NCBI GenBank assembly: GCA_963771505.1
Contig: CAVYTO010000002.1
Span: 806,001-870,000, forward strand
Length of the DNA stretch: 64,000 nucleotides
From: JAJPHW01 sp963771505
GTDB taxonomy: Bacteria > Acidobacteriota > Terriglobia > Terriglobales > Acidobacteriaceae
Direction of reading: 5' to 3'
The position numbers and the translations under genes were made by a program. The notes under the pieces are model-generated. The model worked only from the letters and a program-made list of their open reading frames with translations. It made no database searches and was not told where the DNA came from. Of the stretch, positions 25,420-32,053 are shown in pieces. Position 1 is the stretch's first letter. Each line of letters starts with the position of its first letter.

Positions 25420-26625
25420 TTGCCGCCGGAAACTCCGCTGACTTTTCTCTGCATCACAACCTTCGAAAAAGGTCAGGAATTCATGCGGGAATGCAACCGG
25501 CAAGGCTGCCGCGTGTTTCTCCTAACCGCCGAAAAACTTCGCGATGCGGATTGGCCCCGCGAATGTCTGACCGATATTTTCTACCTGCCTAAAGATCTGC
25601 CTCTCGCTGACATTCTCAAAGCCGTTAGCCACCTGGCACGTAACCACAAAATCGATCGTGTCGTGGCGCTCGACGAATACGACATGGAGACCGCTTCGGC
25701 CTTGCGCGAGCATTTGCGCCTCCCCGGCATGGGCATGACCACCATGCGCTATTTCCGCGATAAGTTGGCAATGCGCATGCGCGCGCTGGAACGCGACATC
25801 CTCATGCCAGACTTCGTCCCGGTCATCAACCACGGCGATATTCGCTACTATCTCGGACACGTCAGCGGGCCGTGGGTTCTGAAGCCGCGCTCGGAAGCGT
25901 CTGCCATCGGAATTCGGCTGATCGAAAATCCGGAGCAGCTTTGGCCCATTCTTGACGAACTTGCCGATGAGCAATCCAGTTATGTTTTAGAGCGCTTCAC
26001 GCCCGGGCAGGTCTATCACGTCGATTCGATTGTCTATGGGCACGAGGTGAGATTCGAGACCGTCAGCCGCTATGGCAAGCCGCCGATGTCGGTGGCGCAT
26101 CATGGCGGAGTGTTCACCACGGCGCTCGTCCCGCGCGATGGCGACGAATGGACGCGATTGGCGCAGACCAACCGCGAACTTATCACCGCGCTCGGTCTGG
26201 CTTACGGCGTGTCGCACGCGGAGTTCATTCGCGCAGAGGCGGACGGCGAATTTTACTTTCTGGAATGTGCCGCGCGCGTCGGCGGGGCCTACATCAGCGA
26301 GATGGTCGAGGCTGCCTCGGGAATAAACTTGTGGCGCGAGTGGGCGCGCATTGAAATAGCGGCAGGACGTACCGATTACGGCGTGCCCGAAACCCGCGCC
26401 GACTATTCCGCTGTGGTGTTATGCCTCGCGAAGCAGGATCATCCGGATACCGGTGCCTTTGCTGACCCCGAAATCGTGTACCGCATCGTCAAAAATCATC
26501 ATGCGGGATTTGTCTTGCGCTCGAAGGACTACTCGCGCATCCAGAGCCTCATCGATGAGTACGCCGTGCGCTTCGTGAACGACTTCCTCGCCATCGAAAA
26601 GCCTGCGGACAAACCGACCTCCTAA
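25420..26625 (+). CDS. ATP-grasp domain enzyme of unknown substrate
   Basis: 401 residues. The N-terminal part is a Rossmann-like pre-ATP-grasp domain (about 1-110, ending RVVALDEYDMETASALREHL). The ATP-grasp core follows, with a nucleotide-binding Lys in PWVLKPRSEASAIGI, the hinge ERFTPGQVYHVDSIV and the metal-binding end FYFLECAARVGGAYI. ATP-grasp ligases of this class join a carboxylate to an amine or thiol by way of an acylphosphate. The start is a TTG with GGGAG 8 nt upstream. It lies 79 bp after murA and before a strong terminator, so it may be the last gene of a murQ-murA transcription unit. A link to cell-wall or peptide ligation is only positional. Confidence 0.8.
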   Translation: MPPETPLTFLCITTFEKGQEFMRECNRQGCRVFLLTAEKLRDADWPRECLTDIFYLPKDLPLADILKAVSHLARNHKIDRVVALDEYDMETASALREHLRLPGMGMTTMRYFRDKLAMRMRALERDILMPDFVPVINHGDIRYYLGHVSGPWVLKPRSEASAIGIRLIENPEQLWPILDELADEQSSYVLERFTPGQVYHVDSIVYGHEVRFETVSRYGKPPMSVAHHGGVFTTALVPRDGDEWTRLAQTNRELITALGLAYGVSHAEFIRAEADGEFYFLECAARVGGAYISEMVEAASGINLWREWARIEIAAGRTDYGVPETRADYSAVVLCLAKQDHPDTGAFADPEIVYRIVKNHHAGFVLRSKDYSRIQSLIDEYAVRFVNDFLAIEKPADKPTS

Positions 26626-26639
26626 CAGTCTCCCCACAA

Positions 26640-26664
26640 CAAAAAACCCGCCCCGAAGGGCGGG
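26640..26664 (-). terminator. strong terminator of the downstream zincin-like gene
   Basis: CCCGCCC-CGAA-GGGCGGG has a 7-bp GC stem with a stable tetraloop. On the minus strand it is followed by six T residues, so it ends the gene that stops at 26687. It may also slow transcription of the plus-strand ATP-grasp gene. The same 24 bases occur again at 28137-28160. Confidence 0.9.
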
Positions 26665-26686
26665 ATGATTTTAACAATCTGCAAAA

Positions 26687-27781
26687 CTACGATCCGAACG
26701 AACAGACGCCAATCGTCCCGAGTCCGGGAAGAAGTCCCGTTTGCCCCTGGAAAGTCCAATCGCCGTTGTTGGATTGCGAAGGAGTCTGACCGAAGTACTG
26801 AGTCGTGGCCAAATCCTGCAAGTGATAAGTGAATCCGTTCAGGGTGTAGGTGTAATCGCCGTAGTGATGAGTTCCACCTTCGCCTTCGATCGGGTCGCCG
26901 TCTTCAAGAATTCCGCATGGCGAATTGTTGCCACCGTTGGTCAGCGGATCGTCCAGCCACTCGCCCAGTTCGTGCGAGAGCGCGGAAACGTCTTCCGCAA
27001 AAGAAGCGTTAGCGCTGATGTACGTGAAATGAGAGTAACTCTGGTTGCCGCTCGCGCTGTGGTAGCCGCCAATGCAGCACCCGCCCGAAGTCAGGTAGGT
27101 GTTATAGGTCTCAATCAACGCGAGGTTGGTGGGGTTGACCTGCTTCAGCTTCGACAGGCCGTTGATGATCAGGCCGTCGAGGTAGTTGATATCAACGAGG
27201 GCTTCGTTGATGCCGTACTGGAAGCCCAGCGAGCCATCCGCCGTCGGCACATTCACCGTGACTTCGGGCAAAACGATGGGCTTAAGCAGCACGTGGTAGC
27301 TGGTGTTGGTCATCACGCTCGTCCAGAAGTTGCCGCGCTGGAATGCGTCTTCGTATTGCGTCTTGCCAAGGTCGGTGCCGCCGATAGTGTAGTCCTGGTT
27401 TTGGAAGATCGGCGAGTTGACGACGTTCTGCGTAGCGGTTGCGCCGTTCGGTTGCACGGTCGCGGGATCGAAGCAGGATTTGACTCCATTCGAAGTGACG
27501 CAGATCTTGACCGGAACAATGTAAACGTTAACTGTGGTGGTGGTGTTCGTCTTGCTGGGGTCGGTGCCGACCATGACGAACGGATAGTTGGTGCCTTTGT
27601 ATTGAATCGAGCCGGGCCAGGTTTGCAGGGTGCCGGCGAAATCTTTGGCGTTGTTGCTGCCTTTTGGCGGCAGAACGACGTAGCGGCCATGTGGCGGCGT
27701 GCCGCCTGCATCCTGGGCGAATACGATGCCCGAAGCCATCAGCAGCGTGGCAAGGGCGAAAAATGCTGTGAGTTTTTTCAA
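26687..27781 (-). CDS. secreted zincin-like protein with HELGEW..DDP motif, paralogue 1
   Basis: 364 residues from a TTG at 27781, chosen because AGGAGG lies 9 nt before it and a signal peptide begins at once (KKLTAFFALATLLMASGIVFAQ). The core holds NSPIFQNQDY, NTYLTSGGCCIGGYHSASG and SALSHELGEWLDDPLTN with H270. The HExxE-then-DP pattern with a later acidic GILEDGDPIE resembles an uncharacterised group of secreted zincin-like proteins related to plant EXORDIUM-type proteins. Classical HExxH is absent, so proteolysis is unproven. It is a tandem duplicate of the gene at 28188-29264, with its own leader and terminator. Confidence 0.8.
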   Translation of the reverse strand: MKKLTAFFALATLLMASGIVFAQDAGGTPPHGRYVVLPPKGSNNAKDFAGTLQTWPGSIQYKGTNYPFVMVGTDPSKTNTTTTVNVYIVPVKICVTSNGVKSCFDPATVQPNGATATQNVVNSPIFQNQDYTIGGTDLGKTQYEDAFQRGNFWTSVMTNTSYHVLLKPIVLPEVTVNVPTADGSLGFQYGINEALVDINYLDGLIINGLSKLKQVNPTNLALIETYNTYLTSGGCCIGGYHSASGNQSYSHFTYISANASFAEDVSALSHELGEWLDDPLTNGGNNSPCGILEDGDPIEGEGGTHHYGDYTYTLNGFTYHLQDLATTQYFGQTPSQSNNGDWTFQGQTGLLPGLGTIGVCSFGS

Positions 27782-28136
27782 GGTGAAGTTCCTCCTGGGG
27801 AATCCAAAGCAGGCTGCCTTGTGGAACAACTCGGAGTCTCTCTGGTGTAAGTAACGCTACATCACAAAGTGTTGTGAGGGAAAATTTATTTTGAGGAAAT
27901 ACCGCAAGTTTTTGCACACTGCGATAGCGGGCGGGAGTTCACGTCAGGCGGCTTCGGAGTGGAACGTTTCTTAGCGTCAATCCCGTTTCGCCCGTGCGGG
28001 GCCCGAGGCGAAAGCGCAACGCTTGGTGGCACGGCTAAAGCCGTGCCCTAACCAAATGCCAAAACGGGGCAGCGCGAAGGAGCGACGACGCGGGCCCGGT
28101 CAAATCATGCGGTGAGAGCAACAAAGCGGAAGCAAT
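27782..28136. other. intergenic region between the tandem paralogues
   Basis: Holds the promoter region of the downstream paralogue near 27830-27930, which shares short blocks with the region upstream of the other copy (TGTGCAA followed by TTGC, and TGTAGC followed by TTA), and the palindrome at 28028-28047. I see no gene in it. Confidence 0.5.
28028..28047. repeat. REP-like palindrome
   Basis: GGCACGGCT-AA-AGCCGTGCC is a perfect 9-bp stem with a 2-nt loop in noncoding DNA. Palindromes of this sequence type are common intergenic repeats in acidobacterial genomes. There is no T-run, so it is not a terminator. Confidence 0.55.
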
Positions 28137-28160
28137 AAAAAACCCGCCCCGAAGGGCGGG
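28136..28160 (-). terminator. strong terminator of paralogue 2
   Basis: Identical over 24 bases to the terminator at 26641-26664: six A, CCCGCCC-CGAA-GGGCGGG. On the minus strand the stem is followed by six T residues. It ends the gene stopping at 28188. Confidence 0.9.
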
Positions 28161-28187
28161 TGTACCAAACGTGGAGCGATTTTCTGA

Positions 28188-29264
28188 CTATTGACCGAAC
28201 GAGCAAACGCTGAATGGACCAACGCCAGCAAGGGTCGTCTGGCCCTGGAAGCTCCAGTCGTTGTTGTTGGCGGTCGGAGGAGTCTGACCGAAATACTTCA
28301 GGTTAACCAGATCCTGCACGTGGTAGGTGAAGCCGTTGAGGGTGTAGGTGTAATCGCCGTATTGATGCGGCGCGCCTTCGATCTCGATCGGATCGCCATT
28401 TTCCAGGATTCCGCCGCAAGCGCCCTGCGTGTTGTTGGTGAGCGGATCGTCATACCATTCGCCCAGTTCGTGCGACAGAGCGGAAACGTCTGCCGAGAAC
28501 GTGGTCGGAACGTTGACATAGGTGAACTGCGAGTAGGTCTGGTTGCCAGTGGCGCTGTGGTATCCACCGATGCAGCATCCGCCCGAAGTCAGGTAGGTGT
28601 TGTAGGTCATAATCAGCGGCAAGTTGGTCGGATTGACCTGTTTCAACTTCTTCAAGCCGTTGTTGATCAGCGAATCAAAATAGTTGATGTCGACTTCAGC
28701 GCGGGTTCCGTCGCCGAACGGGTTGCCGACCATGCCCGATCTCGACGGAACGGTGACTTTCACTTCAGGCAGGACCGTCAACTTCAGTAGAGCGTGATAG
28801 TTGCTGTTGGTCATGACTTCGGTCCAGAAGTTGGCGCGTTGATATGCGTCTTCATACTGTGTGTTGCCGATGTCGGTGCCGCCCTGGTTGTAATCCTGGT
28901 TCTGGAAGATGGGTGAGTTTTGCACGTTCTGGATCGCGGTCTTCCCGTTGGACTGTTTGGTCGCGGGGTCGAAGCACGTGGTGCCGATGCAGATATTAAC
29001 CGGAACCATGTACACGTTGAACGTGGTGGTGGTGTTCGTGCTGGCAGGGTCGGTTCCTACCATTACGAAATGGTTGGTTGCGCCCTGGTACATGAAGGTA
29101 CCGTTCCAGGTCTGAAGGGTGCCCGCATAATCTTTTGCGAACGTGCTGCCCTTCGGCGGCAGCGTGACATAGCGGCCGCGCGGTGTGCCCGAGTCCTGGG
29201 CAAAAGCCGCACAAGCTACCACAAGAAGTGCGGACAGCGCGAGAAACGATGTTGCTTTTTTCAA
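28188..29264 (-). CDS. secreted zincin-like protein with HELGEW..DDP motif, paralogue 2
   Basis: 358 residues from a TTG at 29264, with AGGAGG 9 nt upstream as in paralogue 1. A signal peptide follows (KKATSFLALSALLVVACAAF, then AQ). It aligns with the downstream copy along its whole length: NSPIFQNQDYNQGGTDIGNT, NTYLTSGGCCIGGYHSATG, SALSHELGEWYDDPLTN with H265, and GQT/GPFSVCSFGQ at the end. The copies differ most in mid-protein loops (for example PSRSGMVGNPFGDGT), which suggests divergence in binding surface. Most cysteines are shared, including the adjacent CC pair. The function is unknown; a secreted metal-dependent protein is likely. Confidence 0.8.
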   Translation of the reverse strand: MKKATSFLALSALLVVACAAFAQDSGTPRGRYVTLPPKGSTFAKDYAGTLQTWNGTFMYQGATNHFVMVGTDPASTNTTTTFNVYMVPVNICIGTTCFDPATKQSNGKTAIQNVQNSPIFQNQDYNQGGTDIGNTQYEDAYQRANFWTEVMTNSNYHALLKLTVLPEVKVTVPSRSGMVGNPFGDGTRAEVDINYFDSLINNGLKKLKQVNPTNLPLIMTYNTYLTSGGCCIGGYHSATGNQTYSQFTYVNVPTTFSADVSALSHELGEWYDDPLTNNTQGACGGILENGDPIEIEGAPHQYGDYTYTLNGFTYHVQDLVNLKYFGQTPPTANNNDWSFQGQTTLAGVGPFSVCSFGQ

Positions 29265-29480
29265 GGTGAAATTCCTCCTAAGGAATCCAAAGCAGTAGGC
29301 CGGTGGGAGAATCGGCTCCCGTCTGGTTGGGATAAAGCTACACGACAATCGTAATGCGCAAAAGAGTCTTTCTTCTCTAATGCAAAAGATTGCACATTCG
29401 CAAGAGTTGTGATTAGCTGTGGCGGAAGTTTTTTAGAAGAACTGCGCCCAGCACAGGCACTGAGGCGGCAACTGCGCCGA

Positions 29481-31862
29481 TCACTGCAAGAGCACCGGCT
29501 TGGCGCCGATTGGCGTGACTCCGCCGATAATCGCGGAGCTGTTTCCAGCGAGGTTGGTGGATTTCTTGTAGGGCGACGGCACTTTGAAGCTGCTGGTGGT
29601 GCAGACGCCAGCGAGGCAGGTTTGTGCTGTATCCCAAACGATGAGGCTGGTCGTGATGCCATCGGTCAGCGTGCATTGCCAGACAGTGCCGCTGGTGTTG
29701 GCACATGGAGTCTGGTAAGCGGAACCGACCGTCCACGAATAGATTTGCTCCCAGGCGATACCGGCTTCGTTCAGGGTGCCGTTCGGGTCGCCGGGATTGT
29801 TCACGAAGCTGTTGCCGCCGCCAAAATCCCATCCCCAATCGGAGAACTCGGCCACGCCGGCGGATTGCTGCAAGAGTGTGAAGCGGGCGTAGAACGCCGC
29901 GTGCTGGTCAGGGTCGGCGAGAGCAACGCCCTGCGCGTCATCACTGCCTTCCGTGTCCCATAGCAATTTGTGGGTAACGTCGTTGGGCGTGCCCTTGGTT
30001 GTGGCTATGAAGGCCTGCAATGGAGCGAGGATCGCGGTCTGTTCAGATTCGGCGCTCGACGGCGAGCAGGTCGCCGGGTTGTTGCACACGTATCCGTGAT
30101 AGCCGATGTAGTCGGCGTAGTTCGCGTATCCGGCGTTGATCCAGGACTTCTGCCAGGTGATGACGCCCGGCCCCAGAGTCGGCGCCGGCGTCGTGAATTT
30201 GGTTGTCGAATCCAGCGCGCGGATGGTGGTGCGCAGGTCGCTGCACATGGTGTTCAGGTCCGACAGGGCGTTATTCGAATTATTGTTGCTATATTCGGCT
30301 GGCACGTTGGGCTCGTTCCAACATTCCCAATATTTGATCTTCTCGAGGCCGGGTGTAGTCGCCGCGTGCATGTAAACCGCGGTGACGTAATCTTTCCAAT
30401 GCTGATCGCCGGTCTCGACGTCGACTGGCGGATAGCATCCGCCCGGCGGCGGCGATTGGCTGTCGCCTGCGACATACTGGCAGGTTGCGGTCGGGTTCGA
30501 CGAAACCCACGGTGGCGTGTAGTAAGCGGTGTAAAGAATCTCCTGACCGCCAGTTGTTGCTTGTGTCGCCCATTGATCGAAGGTAGTCCAGTTATAGCAA
30601 GGGTTGGTCGGGTCAGACCCGCCGTCGCAGGTAGGCTCAACATCGCTCCATCGCATCTGCGCGCCCAGCGTACGGAAGAAGCCAACCTTTGTGCCGAGCT
30701 GATAAGGCCACGGACTGCGATTGTTGCCAACGTCCATGCCGAAGAATCCCGCCGAGATTGCGCCAGCAGGCGGCCCCGGATTGTATCCGTTTCCGCTCAA
30801 TGTTTGCGACGAGGGCGAATTTGCAGCGTTGCTGACAAATGAAAGCGTTCCAGTCGAACTTCCTGCTACGGTCGGCGTGAATGTGACGGTGTAGCCGACG
30901 CTTTGTCCATCGGGCACGGTCACGGGGAAAGAAATTCCGCTTATGGAATAACCCTGTCCGGTCCAGGCAATGGAGCTGACGGTGACGTCGCCAGAATCGG
31001 CGATCAACGTTCCACCCAGTTGCTTCGAATTACCGATAGCTACATTGCCAAAACTAAGTGATGCCGGAGAAACCGTGAGATTTGGGGGTGGGGGTGGGCC
31101 GCTGCTTTGAACTCCGCTGCCAGTCAAGGTTTCAACGGCGGGAGAATTCGAAGCGTTGCTCAAGAAAGAAATCGTTCCGGGAAAACTTCCGGTGGCGTTG
31201 GGCGTAAACGTAATGGTGAACGGCACAGACGTTCCAGCGGAAACAATCACCGGGAAAGAAATTCCGCTGATGGAGTAGCCGGTGCCTGTCCACGCGATGG
31301 ACGACACGGTCACATCGGATGAGCCTGCGGCGAGCGATCCGGAAAGCTGCGCGGTCGTGCCTACCGTGACGTTGCCGAATGCGAGCGTGTTGGGATTGAC
31401 TCCGAGTTGGCCGGGAGCGAGTCCTATGCCAGCAAGACTGACGGTGATATTGCCGTTAGCGGCATTGCTGGCAACGGCGAGGCTGCCGGTGGCAGCGCCT
31501 GCAACGGTGGGCGCGAATTCCAGCCCGACCGTGAGACTCTGCCCGGCAGCGAGAGATTGGGGGAGGGTGATAGCCGGAGCGACAGCGAATGCGGAACCTG
31601 AAATAGAAAGTTGGGTGATGGAAATCGACGAACCGCCCGCAGCTGCGCTGTTTGTGAGAATGACGGATGCGCTTTGGCTTCCGCTCAACGCGGTGCTGCC
31701 GAAATTCACCGACGTCTGCGAAGACGCGAGGCTGGAACTGCTGACGCCGTTCGTTCCGTTGCCATTGTTGGGAGAGCCGGAGGCGATGCCGGTGCCGCCG
31801 CCGCACCCCGCGAGCAAAACGATCCCCAGCAACGCGAGCGCTAAAACGAACTTTCGTCCCAT
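29481..31862 (-). CDS. lipoprotein with three SPD-2-like Ig repeats and a clan-A glycoside hydrolase domain
   Basis: 793 residues. The N-terminus is a lipoprotein signal with lipobox LAGC (C20), then a Gly/Asn/Ser linker. Three choice-of-anchor-D repeats follow (about 45-148, 152-250 and 262-365), the last two nearly identical in places (DVTVSSIAWTG.GYSISGISFPV). The C-terminal half (about 375-793) is a TIM-barrel-type glycoside hydrolase with the acid/base E517 in YWECWNEPN and a probable nucleophile E638 in LLWDTEGSDD. WNEPN fits GH5/GH39-like clan A enzymes. The protein should sit on the outer membrane and cut a beta-linked polysaccharide; the substrate is unknown. It lies just upstream of the zincin-like pair on the same strand. 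Confidence 0.82.
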   Translation of the reverse strand: MGRKFVLALALLGIVLLAGCGGGTGIASGSPNNGNGTNGVSSSSLASSQTSVNFGSTALSGSQSASVILTNSAAAGGSSISITQLSISGSAFAVAPAITLPQSLAAGQSLTVGLEFAPTVAGAATGSLAVASNAANGNITVSLAGIGLAPGQLGVNPNTLAFGNVTVGTTAQLSGSLAAGSSDVTVSSIAWTGTGYSISGISFPVIVSAGTSVPFTITFTPNATGSFPGTISFLSNASNSPAVETLTGSGVQSSGPPPPPNLTVSPASLSFGNVAIGNSKQLGGTLIADSGDVTVSSIAWTGQGYSISGISFPVTVPDGQSVGYTVTFTPTVAGSSTGTLSFVSNAANSPSSQTLSGNGYNPGPPAGAISAGFFGMDVGNNRSPWPYQLGTKVGFFRTLGAQMRWSDVEPTCDGGSDPTNPCYNWTTFDQWATQATTGGQEILYTAYYTPPWVSSNPTATCQYVAGDSQSPPPGGCYPPVDVETGDQHWKDYVTAVYMHAATTPGLEKIKYWECWNEPNVPAEYSNNNSNNALSDLNTMCSDLRTTIRALDSTTKFTTPAPTLGPGVITWQKSWINAGYANYADYIGYHGYVCNNPATCSPSSAESEQTAILAPLQAFIATTKGTPNDVTHKLLWDTEGSDDAQGVALADPDQHAAFYARFTLLQQSAGVAEFSDWGWDFGGGNSFVNNPGDPNGTLNEAGIAWEQIYSWTVGSAYQTPCANTSGTVWQCTLTDGITTSLIVWDTAQTCLAGVCTTSSFKVPSPYKKSTNLAGNSSAIIGGVTPIGAKPVLLQ

Positions 31863-32002
31863 GAGCCGGCAGCCCCCTGATCGAAGGCAATTATGGGGTG
31901 AGGCGAATGGGCTGGAAAGAGTCCCTTAATGCATGGCCGGAAAGGCGGATTGGGCGGGCCGGATGGCGGATGGCGAGTGACACTGGGGTAACGCGGAAGC
32001 AA

Positions 32003-32033
32003 AGAAAAAGGCCGCGAAATGCATCGCGGCCTT
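32003..32033 (-). terminator. terminator of the rpsO-pnp unit
   Basis: AAGGCCGCGA-AATGCA-TCGCGGCCTT is a perfect 10-bp stem. On the minus strand it runs into TTTTTCTTTG. It lies about 20 nt after the pnp stop. Confidence 0.88.
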
Positions 32034-32053
32034 CGTAATCATTAGGTGTTGGC

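Noticed and set aside
26741..27850. 369-codon open frame on the plus strand over the zincin-like gene
   Set aside because: Antisense of a gene with signal peptide, ribosome-binding site and a full-length paralogue; its translation shows no domain.
26640..28160. identical 24-base elements at 26641-26664 and 28137-28160 as ends of an insertion element
   Set aside because: Both are hairpins with A-tracts at the ends of duplicated genes, that is, copied terminators; no transposase lies between.
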